Of a stretch of DNA of 64,000 nt, positions 49,781 through 59,954 are shown in pieces. The notes below the pieces were generated by a model. The model was not told the DNA's origin. It worked only from the letters and a program-made list of their open reading frames with translations, and did not search any database. The stretch is from Flavobacteriia bacterium. GTDB taxonomy: Bacteria > Bacteroidota > Bacteroidia > Flavobacteriales_D > Crocinitomicaceae. The first letter of the stretch is position 1. Every line of letters starts with the position of its first letter. The DNA lies in assembly GCA_026391005.1 (NCBI GenBank), contig JAPLEV010000049.1, forward strand, positions 1-64,000, given 5' to 3'. The position numbers were made by a program, and so were the translations under genes.

Positions 49781-51430
49781 TTATTTTTTCTCTAAAACTT
49801 CCAAAATAGGCAAGCCTGTCATAGCTCCTGATCGCTGTAAATAGAGCAAGTGGGTTAGAGTAGCTGAAATGTCAGTAATTTCTATTGGCCGAAATACATC
49901 GTTAGGCTTTAATCCACCACCATACCAAAGCAATGGAACATGGGTATCGTAGTTAAAGGCTGAGCCATGAGAAGTGCCTTTAAAATCGGTGTCGTCTTCT
50001 ACAGGTAAAAATCCAGGATTTAACAAATACAATACATCCCCACTTCTATTAAAGTCGTATCCTAAAAACAACATTTTTCTCCAGGTATCGTCGTTTGCAC
50101 TACCCTCGGTTAGTTGTTTGGCGGTAAAAACAGCTTTAACTTCTGCCCATTTTCGAATTTCTTGACTTATAAAGTCACAAATTGCATTGAAATCAAGCTG
50201 CAATGAATCAATCTCTTTCCGATTTAGGTATATGTTTTGATTTATTTCGTTCAGCGTAATGGGCATTTTGAATTTTTTAAGAATAGCTAATCTTAATTCT
50301 TCCATTTTTAATTTACTGGCGTGGTAGCCTCCGGGAAGACGCATGTCCATTAGCATTTGAGGAATGGGAACAACGGCATGATCAGCAGTTAGAAAAAGGG
50401 TGAAGTTATCCTTTCCAAGTTTCTTCGTTAATTCCTTCAATAGTTTTTCTATTTCTAAGTCCATCCGAGCATACATATCCTCTATTTCCAATGAATAAGG
50501 CCCAAAGCTATGACCTGCGATGTCTGGGGTAGAATAACTAATGCAAAGTAAATCGGTCTGTGCATCTTCCCCTAACTTTTCATTTTTTATTGCCGATATA
50601 GCTAAATCGGTAAGTAAGCTATTGCATGCTGGAGAAATGGTAAATCCAATAAAATCTGTGGCAGGAAAGGAGGTGAAATTATATGGAAAAACGGCGTCTG
50701 TTTTACCAGGGATAATCGCCTCGTATTTGCTTTCGTCTTTATCGACAGCTAGATATTTTTCCTTTGGGTATAAAAGCGTCCAATCTGTCAAGTAGGTTTT
50801 TGCATTTTTACTCGCGTTAAAGTTTTCTAGCCAATCGGGTAATTTATCCTTAAAGTAGGTACTTGTGGTAAAAGTGCCACTGAGTGGGTCAAACCAATAG
50901 CTTCCATCGCTTAAATGTCCACCGGGAAGGATGGCACTTCGGTTTTTAATTGAAAGAGAGATCACTTTTGCGCTTGGGTAGCTTAGTTTTAATTGATCGC
51001 TAATCGTATATGTTTTTAGATTTTTTGGCGAAGCTTTACCATATGCTGAAATGGTTCCAATTCCCGTAACAGACAAATCTTCTACACAGTTTACATTAGC
51101 CGAAGTAGTTCGATCATACCAACTGTTGCCAATAATTCCATGATTGTTTGGGCTCGTTCCGGTATAAATTGAGGCATGGCCTGGTCCAGTGTAGGTGGGG
51201 ACATAATTGTAATTCACGTTTCGACAATTCACACCATTATTCATTAGGGCATTAAAGCCACCTTTCGTAAAATGATGCTGATAGCGGTATAAATACTCGT
51301 AGCACATTTGATCAATGACGATTCCAACAATAAGTTTGTTTTTCTTTTGTGCTATTAGATTTCCTTTGAAAAAGAAGAGAAGAACAAATAATAAAAGAAA
51401 GGATAATTTATCCTTTGCCGGGTTTTCCAT
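49781..51430 (-). CDS. PafA-like alkaline phosphatase (alkaline phosphatase superfamily), secreted
   Basis: IVGIVIDQMCYEYLYRY; PTYTGPGHASIYTG (Thr nucleophile); TADHAVVP; GTSHGSAFNYDTHVPLLWYG. Confidence 0.9.
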   Translation of the reverse strand: MENPAKDKLSFLLLFVLLFFFKGNLIAQKKNKLIVGIVIDQMCYEYLYRYQHHFTKGGFNALMNNGVNCRNVNYNYVPTYTGPGHASIYTGTSPNNHGIIGNSWYDRTTSANVNCVEDLSVTGIGTISAYGKASPKNLKTYTISDQLKLSYPSAKVISLSIKNRSAILPGGHLSDGSYWFDPLSGTFTTSTYFKDKLPDWLENFNASKNAKTYLTDWTLLYPKEKYLAVDKDESKYEAIIPGKTDAVFPYNFTSFPATDFIGFTISPACNSLLTDLAISAIKNEKLGEDAQTDLLCISYSTPDIAGHSFGPYSLEIEDMYARMDLEIEKLLKELTKKLGKDNFTLFLTADHAVVPIPQMLMDMRLPGGYHASKLKMEELRLAILKKFKMPITLNEINQNIYLNRKEIDSLQLDFNAICDFISQEIRKWAEVKAVFTAKQLTEGSANDDTWRKMLFLGYDFNRSGDVLYLLNPGFLPVEDDTDFKGTSHGSAFNYDTHVPLLWYGGGLKPNDVFRPIEITDISATLTHLLYLQRSGAMTGLPILEVLEKK

Positions 51431-52952
51431 TTTTGCCTGGTATTACGGGTGATGTATTGCTTGGCTTGTTTGTATTAGTAGGAGTAGTAGTAGGTTTGTT
51501 AATTATGTTTGGCACCTTGATTTGGATCGGTTGGCTTGGATTTATAATTGTATTGTTATTACCATTTGTTTTAACATCAGTTTTTTCTGGTTTTTCTTCA
51601 AGGGGATTTTCACTTGGTGGTTTTGGTTGCGCTACTCCGCTTGGATTTTTAGGATCTAAAATTTGATGTGTATTGGTATTTAATAATGGTCTTTCTAATT
51701 TATTAAGAACCACTCCTTCCGTTGCTAACGATGGCGAAGGAACAGGATTCGGAGCAATATTTAAATACCCTTGATCAAAAATGCATCCTCCCATTTCATC
51801 GGGGACTACACCCATTGCTTCGCATCTTTGTCTCGCATTTGATTGCTGGTTAGCATTTAGGTCTGCTACTGTTAGATGAACTTTTGGGAATCTTCGGTCT
51901 GTAAAAGTAGCTGTATTTGTCCCACTTGAATAATCAAATAATGTAGTCATGTCTGTCACTCTCCAATCATCTGCAAAACTTTGTGATAGGTAGCTTAAGT
52001 ATTCTTTTTCAGCAATAATTGATGCTTGCTGCATTAATGGATTCCCAAATGTCGAGAATGCTTGGTAGACAGGGGGAGATTGATTGTTGTTTCTGCCATT
52101 AAAATCATCATTGATGTTTTTATTCGCATTCCCGAGTAAGCCACTGTATGCTTGAGTACTACACTCAAAAATAGTAACAGTTACATTAATGAAATTCGTC
52201 CCGCCACTTACTCTATTATTAAGAATCAGTATTTCTCCTGTGGGCCAGGTTATAATGTAATTACTTCCATTTAACCTGATTGTTCCCCCATGCGGTAAAA
52301 AATAAGTCCTGCCATGTAATTGGATTGGCGCACCATCTAAAAATAATGGTGTAACATTTCGCGAAGGTGCGTCTTCGGCATAAAATCCTACTCGGTCACC
52401 AAAAACATTCATGGCTATTGCCGAGTTCAAGGAGAAATTATCACTTTGTGCTTTTTGCCTCGCTTGAATCTCAAAATTTTTATCGGAAGATTTTGACAAT
52501 TCGAATTCACCTACTGTTTGAAATGAATACGTAGCATTGTCAAATGATTTTAAGTGCGGGTCGCCATAACTGCGGCCTTGAATAGTTCTGCAAAAAGTGT
52601 TGTTAATTAGCGCCAAGAGTAAAGTGGTAAATGCGTTATTTGTTGGTTGTGCATCCGTGTTGTTCGCCTCAATATAATTTTTCAAGTCTTCCCTTTTTTC
52701 TTTAGGCATCAAACTCAATAGTTCATAAGGCGTCAATTCTTCAGCAAACGTTCTATCTGGAATGGCTTGATTAGTTGACATCGCCATTATGCTTTCGGAT
52801 AACCAAAGACCTCGAATAGCATCCCAATCTTTTAGCTCGATCAAAATATTATCAGTTACACTTGGTTTATCGGTTGAAGGAATAACCATGTTTTCTTGTG
52901 AAAACGATTCTTGAAGTATTCCTAGGAAAAAAAACAAAATTATTATTTTCAT
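51408..52952 (-). CDS. VWD-domain secreted protein with low-complexity Pro/Asn/Thr tail
   Basis: YGDPHLKSFDNATYSFQTVGEFELSKS; GLLGNANKNINDDF; overlaps the downstream phosphatase by 23 bp. Confidence 0.8.
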   Translation of the reverse strand: MKIIILFFFLGILQESFSQENMVIPSTDKPSVTDNILIELKDWDAIRGLWLSESIMAMSTNQAIPDRTFAEELTPYELLSLMPKEKREDLKNYIEANNTDAQPTNNAFTTLLLALINNTFCRTIQGRSYGDPHLKSFDNATYSFQTVGEFELSKSSDKNFEIQARQKAQSDNFSLNSAIAMNVFGDRVGFYAEDAPSRNVTPLFLDGAPIQLHGRTYFLPHGGTIRLNGSNYIITWPTGEILILNNRVSGGTNFINVTVTIFECSTQAYSGLLGNANKNINDDFNGRNNNQSPPVYQAFSTFGNPLMQQASIIAEKEYLSYLSQSFADDWRVTDMTTLFDYSSGTNTATFTDRRFPKVHLTVADLNANQQSNARQRCEAMGVVPDEMGGCIFDQGYLNIAPNPVPSPSLATEGVVLNKLERPLLNTNTHQILDPKNPSGVAQPKPPSENPLEEKPEKTDVKTNGNNNTIINPSQPIQIKVPNIINKPTTTPTNTNKPSNTSPVIPGKNGKPGKG

Positions 52953-53023
52953 TTTTTTGATATTAAAAGTTGGATTTATAGCTTTTTTATGCTGTTTTTA
53001 AAGTTTGAGGTTCTTTTTTTTCG

Positions 53024-53701
53024 TTAAATTTCTTCCGCATTATCATGAAACTTATAGCCGACTCCTTTTACGGTAGAAATCATATGATCACCAATTTTCT
53101 CTCGGATTTTTCGAATGTGTACATCAATGGTGCGGTCGCCTACAATGATATCTGATCCCCAAACGCTATTTAGAATAAATTCCCGCTTAAAAACAGTATT
53201 CGGTTTGGAAGCCAAAAGTGCTAACAATTCAAATTCTTTTCGGGGTAAATGAATTTCCACATTGTTTTTTAAAATTAGGTAACGTTCTCGATCTATCGCA
53301 AAATTAATAAGATCTACTTTTTGCTCAGTTTTAAAGTTACGCCGTAATAAGGCATTTATACGACTTAATAATACTTTTGGTTTAATCGGTTTGGTTACGT
53401 AATCATCACCACCCGATTCTAAGCCTGCTATTTGACTGTAATCCTCGCCGCGAGCTGTTAGGAAACAAATGATAATATGTTGAGTCTTTGGGTCGGCCTT
53501 TATTCGTTCACAAAATTCAATACCATCCATCTGGGGCATCATCACATCTAAAATAATTAAATTGGGAACGGATATTCCAATCTGAGTTAAGGCTGCCATA
53601 CCATTTTCAGCGCTGCTTACTTCATGTCCTTCTCGTTTGAGAATATACATGAGTAAATCTCTTATGTCTTCTTCGTCATCGACGATTAATATCTTTGCCA
53701 T
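53024..53701 (-). CDS. OmpR/PhoB-family response regulator
   Basis: Receiver DDEEDIRDLL...LDVMMPQMDG plus winged-helix VDVHIRKIREKIG. Confidence 0.94.
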   Translation of the reverse strand: MAKILIVDDEEDIRDLLMYILKREGHEVSSAENGMAALTQIGISVPNLIILDVMMPQMDGIEFCERIKADPKTQHIIICFLTARGEDYSQIAGLESGGDDYVTKPIKPKVLLSRINALLRRNFKTEQKVDLINFAIDRERYLILKNNVEIHLPRKEFELLALLASKPNTVFKREFILNSVWGSDIIVGDRTIDVHIRKIREKIGDHMISTVKGVGYKFHDNAEEI

Positions 53702-53895
53702 AACTAGTACGAAATTACGAAGTTTTTGTATTAAAATTAAAAATAGAAAAAAGATAACTAAGTAGATTTTTTCACAGTATCATTTGGTCAGGGTTATTTA
53801 TGATTAAATTAGTTACTTTTATTAATTGATACTAGCTTAGATTAATTTAAACTAATTGCTTCACGAGTTGGCGGAGTATAAAAAAGTTATTAAAA

Positions 53896-54585
53896 ATGGA
53901 CATAAATATACTCTTAGCAGAAGACGACTTCAGTTTGGGTTTTGTTATTGTAGACCAACTAAAATTAGATGGTTATAAGGTAACTCTTGCTACAGACGGA
54001 ACAGATGCATTAAAGCGGTTTAATGAAAAGCAATTTCATCTCTGCATATTTGATGTGATGATGCCAAAGAAAGATGGCTTTACCTTGGCAAAAGATATTC
54101 GAAATATTAATAGCGATATTCCAATTTTGTTTTTAACAGCAAAATCAATGACGGAGGATAAACTTCAAGGCTTTAATTCTGGCGGTGATGATTATTTAAC
54201 TAAGCCCTTTAGCGTCGAAGAATTACAATTGCGTATAAAAGCTCTTTTACGTCGTGTCAATATCAAAGTAGATAAGCCCGAAGATAAAATAATCTCCATA
54301 GGTCATTTTCTTTTCGACACCGAAAATATTTGTTTAACCATTAATAAAACAACCAAAACCTTAACCAAAAAAGAAGCTCAAATCTTAAAATTACTTTTTA
54401 AATTTAATGGACAAGTATTACCAAGGGAGGTAATATTGAATGCCGTTTGGGGTCAAGATGATTATTTTGTTGGGAGAAGTTTAGATGTATTTATCACTAA
54501 ACTGAGGAAATATTTGAGGGATGATGATCGGATTGTCTTATCGAATATTCATGGGGTAGGGTTTAAATTAGAAGTTAAGAAATGA
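53896..54585 (+). CDS. OmpR-family response regulator
   Basis: Receiver AEDDFSLGFVIVDQL...FDVMMPKKDGF plus winged helix SLDVFITKLRKYLRDD. Confidence 0.94.
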   Translation: MDINILLAEDDFSLGFVIVDQLKLDGYKVTLATDGTDALKRFNEKQFHLCIFDVMMPKKDGFTLAKDIRNINSDIPILFLTAKSMTEDKLQGFNSGGDDYLTKPFSVEELQLRIKALLRRVNIKVDKPEDKIISIGHFLFDTENICLTINKTTKTLTKKEAQILKLLFKFNGQVLPREVILNAVWGQDDYFVGRSLDVFITKLRKYLRDDDRIVLSNIHGVGFKLEVKK

Positions 54586-55241
54586 ATTCTTACATTTTAC
54601 ATCTTGAAACCGCTACGAAGGTTTGTTCTGTGGCTTTGTCATTAAACGGGGTGCAAATTGCTTGTAAGGAATCTACAAGTGATGAATACATTCACGGTGA
54701 ACAGTTAACTAACTTCGTATCGGATGTGCTTTTAATGGCTAAAATAAGCATCAAAAATTTATCCGCTGTATCCGTTTCTTCTGGTCCAGGTTCATATACA
54801 GGATTAAGAATTGGCGTGTCAACGGCAAAAGGAATGTGCTTTGGTTTATCAATACCACTCATTGCTGTACCATCGCTTGTGTCATTGATTTCAATAGCAG
54901 AAAAAAAGTATCCGGGGATTACGATTTGCGCTTTATTTGATGCACGCCGGATGGAGGTGTTTAGCCAAATAATCGATAAAAACAAGGATGAATTAAAAAT
55001 AGTGGGTCCAGAAATAATCGATGCGGATACTTATTCTCAGTTCGATCCTTTTCTTGCGGTTGGCGATGGAACTCAAAAGGTCAAAGAATTGTGGGCACAT
55101 AGACACATTCAATTTGACGATTTATTACAGCCATCTGCGATTGGTCAAATTGATATAGCGTATCAAAAATATATTTTAAAGGAATTTGAAGACGTTGCTT
55201 ATTTTGTGCCGGATTATGGAAAAGAATTTTATACTAATTGA
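54582..55241 (+). CDS. tsaB: tRNA t6A biosynthesis protein TsaB
   Basis: ILHLETATKVCSVAL; VSSGPGSYTGLRIGVSTAKGMCF. Confidence 0.95.
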   Translation: MNSYILHLETATKVCSVALSLNGVQIACKESTSDEYIHGEQLTNFVSDVLLMAKISIKNLSAVSVSSGPGSYTGLRIGVSTAKGMCFGLSIPLIAVPSLVSLISIAEKKYPGITICALFDARRMEVFSQIIDKNKDELKIVGPEIIDADTYSQFDPFLAVGDGTQKVKELWAHRHIQFDDLLQPSAIGQIDIAYQKYILKEFEDVAYFVPDYGKEFYTN

Positions 55242-55405
55242 TTAAATTCAACTCTTTTTTTTATTTTAAATGGATCGGTTTTAACTACCGTCTTTTGAGA
55301 TTAACTGAAATCGCATAAGATAACTTGTTAAACGTTTATTGAATGATTTTGATAAGCTAAAAAAATGCTACTATTCATGCCTATCATAGTTCCAGTTGTT
55401 TTTTC

Positions 55406-55435
55406 TTGATAAGCTAATAGCAAAGGATAACTTTG
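55406..55435 (+). promoter_or_regulatory. Promoter P1 TTG-N19-TAACTTTG upstream of the coiled-coil/zapA/rny operon
   Basis: TTG 55406-55408, TAACTTTG 55428-55435. Confidence 0.65.
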
Positions 55436-55485
55436 TTTGTTCCGCACTGAAAACAGATAGTCAAAAAAAATCCCTGCTAATTATA

Positions 55486-55514
55486 TTGTTATCAGCTAAT
55501 GTATATTAACTTTG
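55486..55514 (+). promoter_or_regulatory. Promoter P2 TTG-N18-TAACTTTG upstream of the coiled-coil/zapA/rny operon
   Basis: TTG 55486-55488, TAACTTTG 55507-55514, 16 bp before the ATG at 55531. Confidence 0.65.
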
Positions 55515-55530
55515 TTGAAAGTTGCAGAAA

Positions 55531-55842
55531 ATGACAGATCAAATTCAAAATAGCATTTCTCTTTTGCGATCTAAGTTTATGGGAATCCATCAAAACTTAA
55601 GCATGGCTAAAAAAGAAATTGATGCTTTGAATTTGGAAATAAAACAACTTCAATCGGATTTATTTGAGTCGAAAGACCGGAATGAATTGTTGGAAGTAAA
55701 GTTGCAAAAAGCAACATCTGACATGAAAGCAACCAATAAACAAGTTGATAACGGTTCGGCGCTATCTCAAGGGAGAAGCAATGAACAAATTGACGAATTG
55801 GTTAAGGAAATAGAAAATTGTATAGCAGCGCTAAAAAAATAA
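55531..55842 (+). CDS. Small coiled-coil protein upstream of zapA
   Basis: Heptad-rich; ATG at 55531 preferred over TTG at 55522. Confidence 0.75.
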   Translation: MTDQIQNSISLLRSKFMGIHQNLSMAKKEIDALNLEIKQLQSDLFESKDRNELLEVKLQKATSDMKATNKQVDNGSALSQGRSNEQIDELVKEIENCIAALKK

Positions 55843-55845
55843 GAA

Positions 55846-56139
55846 ATGGGTAAAATTTCTTTAAAAGTGGAAATAGCTGGACGTACTTATCCACTCACGG
55901 TTCAAGAAGGTGAGGAGAAAAAAGTACTGAATGCCGCAGAAGATATTAATAAGGCAATAAGTCTCCTAAAATCGAATTACGCAGTAAGTGATTCGCAAGA
56001 TTTATTGGCAATGTCTTCCCTTCAATTTATGTTGAAAGGGGCTTCCAACAAAATTGAAAAGGAAATTTTACCAGCTGATTATTCCTCAATTGAACGAGCT
56101 TTACATGATTTCACAGAAGAGTTGAATCAACTCGACTAA
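55846..56139 (+). CDS. zapA: Cell division protein ZapA
   Basis: [32 protein letters not shown]. Confidence 0.88.
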   Translation: MGKISLKVEIAGRTYPLTVQEGEEKKVLNAAEDINKAISLLKSNYAVSDSQDLLAMSSLQFMLKGASNKIEKEILPADYSSIERALHDFTEELNQLD

Positions 56140-56195
56140 AATACCTTACCAGCGTCCAACTTGTAGTATTAACGATTAAATTAACATTAGTTGAA

Positions 56196-57725
56196 ATGGA
56201 AGTGCTATGGATTGTATTGGGTTTAGTCGGTGGTGGCGCAGCAACTTTTTTCGTTCAAAAGGTTTTGGTTAAATCCAAAAGTGAAGGGCTGATCAAAGAG
56301 GCAGAGCTGCAAGCTGAAAACATTAAAAAGGAAAAAATGCTTCAGGCTAAAGAGAATTTCTTGCGCCTTAAAGAAGAACATGAGGTGGCGATCAAAGACC
56401 GCGAAAGAAAGCTGCAGTCAAATGAAGACCGTGCGCGTGCTAAAGAGAAAAACATTGATCAAAAATTAGAGGACCTTGGCCGTAAAGAAAAAGTCACGGA
56501 AGGCCTACAACAGGATTTTGATGCTAAATTCCAGGGCTTAAACATCCGTATGCAGGAGCTTGATAAAATTCAAAGCAAGCGCGTTGCTGAACTTTCAAAA
56601 ATTAGCGGTATGCAACCGGAGGATGCTAAAAAAATGTTAATGGAGGCATTGACAGATGAAGCTAGAACGGGAGCCATGGCTCAAATAAAAGAAATTACGG
56701 AAGAAGCGAAGCTTAATGCTAATCGCGAAGCTAGAAAAATAGTCATTCAAACTATTCAACGTGTAGCAACGGAACAAGCCGTTGAGAATGCGGTTTCCGT
56801 TTTTAATATTGAATCGGATGAGGTGAAAGGTCGAATTATTGGTCGTGAAGGTAGAAATATCCGTGCCTTGGAAGCCGCAACTGGAGTGGAAATTATCGTG
56901 GATGATACGCCGGAAGCAATTATTCTTTCTTGTTTCGATCCAGTTCGAAGAGAAATTGCAAGGCTTGCACTCCATCAGTTGGTTTCTGATGGTCGTATTC
57001 ACCCTGCTAGAATTGAAGAGGTGGTCGCAAAAACACGCAAACAATTGGATGAAGAAATCGCAGAAACAGGAAGAAGAACTTGTATAGATTTAGGTATTCA
57101 TGGATTACATCCTGAGTTAATGCGCATGGTGGGAAGAATGAAATTCAGGTCTTCTTATGGGCAGAATTTGTTGCAACACTCTCGCGAAGTAGCGAACCTT
57201 TGTGCTATAATGGCTGCAGAGCTTGGATTAAACGTTAAACTCGCCAAACGAGCAGGACTTTTACATGATATTGGTAAAGTGCCTGATGAAGAGCCGGAAT
57301 TACCGCACGCTATTCTTGGGATGAAAGTCGCTGAGAAATTCGGAGAGAAAGGTGAGGTGCTTAATGCTATTGGTGCGCATCACGATGAAATCGAAATGAC
57401 TTCCTTAATTTCTCCCATTGTGCAAGTTTGTGATGCTATTTCGGGAGCTAGACCGGGAGCTAGACGTGAAATAGTTGAGACGTACATTAAGCGAATTAAA
57501 GAACTGGAGAATTTAGCGCTTTCGTACGATGGTGTAAGCAGTGCTTATGCTATTCAAGCTGGTAGGGAATTACGCGTGTTGGTGGAAGCAGAAAAAGTAA
57601 GTGACCAAAAATCGGAAGAACTATCTTTTAACATTTCGCAGCGTATTCAAACCGAAATGACGTATCCTGGACAAGTTAAAGTAACAGTTATCCGTGAAAA
57701 ACGATCCGTGAATTACGCTAAATAA
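56196..57725 (+). CDS. rny: Ribonuclease Y
   Basis: N-terminal TM and coiled coil, KH domain ([20 protein letters not shown]), HD domain (LLHDIGK). Confidence 0.97.
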   Translation: MEVLWIVLGLVGGGAATFFVQKVLVKSKSEGLIKEAELQAENIKKEKMLQAKENFLRLKEEHEVAIKDRERKLQSNEDRARAKEKNIDQKLEDLGRKEKVTEGLQQDFDAKFQGLNIRMQELDKIQSKRVAELSKISGMQPEDAKKMLMEALTDEARTGAMAQIKEITEEAKLNANREARKIVIQTIQRVATEQAVENAVSVFNIESDEVKGRIIGREGRNIRALEAATGVEIIVDDTPEAIILSCFDPVRREIARLALHQLVSDGRIHPARIEEVVAKTRKQLDEEIAETGRRTCIDLGIHGLHPELMRMVGRMKFRSSYGQNLLQHSREVANLCAIMAAELGLNVKLAKRAGLLHDIGKVPDEEPELPHAILGMKVAEKFGEKGEVLNAIGAHHDEIEMTSLISPIVQVCDAISGARPGARREIVETYIKRIKELENLALSYDGVSSAYAIQAGRELRVLVEAEKVSDQKSEELSFNISQRIQTEMTYPGQVKVTVIREKRSVNYAK

Positions 57726-57777
57726 TTGGTGAAAACTTAAGTTACGCTTCTTTGTTTTTAAGCTAAAGGTATTCAGT

Positions 57778-58699
57778 ATGAATTCAAAATGGCAATTAAT
57801 TGCAGGTCCTTGCAGTGCTGAAACACGTGAGCAAGTTATGGAAACGGCAAAAGGATTAGTGTCGCTTCAGCCAAGCTATTTTCGGGCAGGTATTTGGAAG
57901 CCACGTACCAGACCAGGCGAGTTTGAAGGTGTGGATCGGGGCCCGTACCACCACAAATCCTTTTTCTGTTCAAGAGATTGCGGATGCACTAAAAGGGGTA
58001 GATATGCCCATCATGGTGAAAAATCCGATTAATCCCGATTTGAAATTATGGATCGGCGCTATTGAGCGACTTTATAACGTTGGGGTTGTTGATGTTACCG
58101 CCATTCACCGCGGCTTTTCTGTATATGAAATTGCAAAATACCGAAATAATCCTAATTGGCAAATCCCGATTGATCTCAAACAAGAATTGCCTCAACTACC
58201 ACTTCTGTGCGATCCCTCTCATATCACAGGTGATGCATCCATGTTGTTGGAAGTTGCCCAGAAAGCAATTGATTTGAAATATGATGGCTTAATGCTTGAA
58301 ACGCATTGTAATCCAAGGGAAGCGTGGACAGATGCTAAACAACAAGTTTCGCCGGCAGAGCTAGCGGAGCTTCTAGCAAAATTGCATTTTAGGGATAGAA
58401 GGGAAATTGAGGAGGCAGAATTATTGGAGTTTAGAGCGAAAATTAATGCAATGGATGAGGCTATTATTCATTTGTTGACAGAAAGAATGTTTACTTCTGG
58501 ATTGATTGGTAAATTTAAAAAAGAACATAATTTAGCGATCTTGCAGAAAGCACGCTGGGAAGAGCTGCTTGTAAGTAATGTCGATAAAGCAGTTAAGCTT
58601 AATCTCTCCAAAGAATTCTCAACGCAATTGTTTAAGCTTATTCATCAGGAATCAATTCATATTCAGTCGCAAATTTTGAATGACAATAATAATGAATAA
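57778..58699 (+). pseudogene. Bifunctional DAHP synthase / chorismate mutase, disrupted by an internal out-of-frame deletion
   Basis: Frame 1 GPCSAETREQVMETAK...FRAGIWKPRTRPGEFEGV joins at about 57931 to frame 2 WIGARTTTNPFSVQEIADALKG...VKNPINPDLKLWIGAIERL plus C-terminal chorismate mutase domain. The expected middle segment is absent. Confidence 0.88.
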
Positions 58700-59936
58700 A
58701 ACAATTCTTCCCTTCAAGTATCAAGGAAGTATAGTGGCTAATCCATCCAAAAGTTACCTGCAAAGGGCTGTTGTCTGCGCCGTTCTTGCAAAAGAAAATA
58801 CGGATCTTTTAGTGGAGATGCCTTCCGATGATGTAGCTGCTGCACTTCGTCTCTTGCCTGTTTTGGGTGCATCCTTTCAAAATGGAATTGTCACCCCAAC
58901 TTCTTCTGAGAATAGACAGGTTGAATTGATTCTGAATGTGGGCGAGTCCGGCTTGTTGCTGCGCTTAATGTCAACTATTGGAATGGGCTTTGCCAAACGA
59001 TTGATTCTTCATGGTGAGGGCACTTTGCTTCTCCGATCGATTGTTTCATTAGTAGATCAATTGCGAGCAATAGGCTTGCAAGTTGAATCCAATAATGGTT
59101 TTCTTCCTATCATAATCGAGGGAGAAATTACGAATTCTTCCTTGTCGGTGAATGCATCGGACAGTTCTCAATTCCTTTCTGGTTTACTGATTTCGCTTTC
59201 GCAAAGACCTTTTGATAGTGTGGTGAATGTGTCCGCATTAAGCAGTGAGCCTTACATTGATTTAACCATGGCTATTTTGAACGATTTTGGGGTACGTATT
59301 CGCCATGAAGATTACAAGACATTTTATATCAAGGGGAATCAAATGATGTCTCTTCAAAAAATTAATATAGAAGGTGATTGGAGCGGGGCATCGAATCATT
59401 TGGTAGGCGCGGCTATTTCAGGTGAAATTACAATGAAAGGATTGTCGATTAATTCTAATCAAGCAGATAAAAAAATATTGAAGGCCTTAGAGGTCTTTGG
59501 TGCAATGGTGGAAGTTCATGAAGATAAAATTACGGTGAAGCAAAATGAAAAACGACCATTTGTATTTGATGCCACCCACTGCCCAGATTTGTTTCCTCCT
59601 CTTGCAATTTTGGCATGCGCTGCAGTGGGTACGAGTGAAATTAAAGGACTTCATCGTTTGGTGAATAAAGAATCAAATCGTCAACTTAGTATTGTAAAGA
59701 TGCTGAACGTTCTTGGGGTGAACTATCGAATTGTTGCGGACAGCATCTTTATTGAAGGCAAAGGAAAGGTTCATGGAGGAACCATCGCTACCTATAATGA
59801 TCATCGCATTTCAATGGCGGGCGCAATTGCCGCTTGTATCGCTTCTTCAGAAATTATCATCGATAATATTGCTTGCGTGGCTAAATCATACCCCAATTTT
59901 TTTAACGATCTGGAGGCTTTAGGTCTTATTGATTAG
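58692..59936 (+). CDS. aroA: 3-phosphoshikimate 1-carboxyvinyltransferase (EPSP synthase)
   Basis: NPSKSYLQRAVVCAVLA; GDWSGASNHLVGAAISG; YNDHRISMAGAIAA. ATG at 58692 preferred over 58680. Confidence 0.93.
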   Translation: MNKTILPFKYQGSIVANPSKSYLQRAVVCAVLAKENTDLLVEMPSDDVAAALRLLPVLGASFQNGIVTPTSSENRQVELILNVGESGLLLRLMSTIGMGFAKRLILHGEGTLLLRSIVSLVDQLRAIGLQVESNNGFLPIIIEGEITNSSLSVNASDSSQFLSGLLISLSQRPFDSVVNVSALSSEPYIDLTMAILNDFGVRIRHEDYKTFYIKGNQMMSLQKINIEGDWSGASNHLVGAAISGEITMKGLSINSNQADKKILKALEVFGAMVEVHEDKITVKQNEKRPFVFDATHCPDLFPPLAILACAAVGTSEIKGLHRLVNKESNRQLSIVKMLNVLGVNYRIVADSIFIEGKGKVHGGTIATYNDHRISMAGAIAACIASSEIIIDNIACVAKSYPNFFNDLEALGLID

Positions 59937-59954
59937 ATCGTTTTTTTTTCTCCA

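Noticed and set aside
51415-51666. 83-aa hydrophobic ORF antisense to the VWD protein tail
   Set aside because: Antisense of a low-complexity Pro/Asn/Thr coding region yields Gly/Val/Leu-rich pseudo-TM sequence; no independent support.
56637-57044. 135-aa minus-strand ORF inside rny
   Set aside because: Entirely antisense to a well-supported CDS, with no recognisable domain or start signals.
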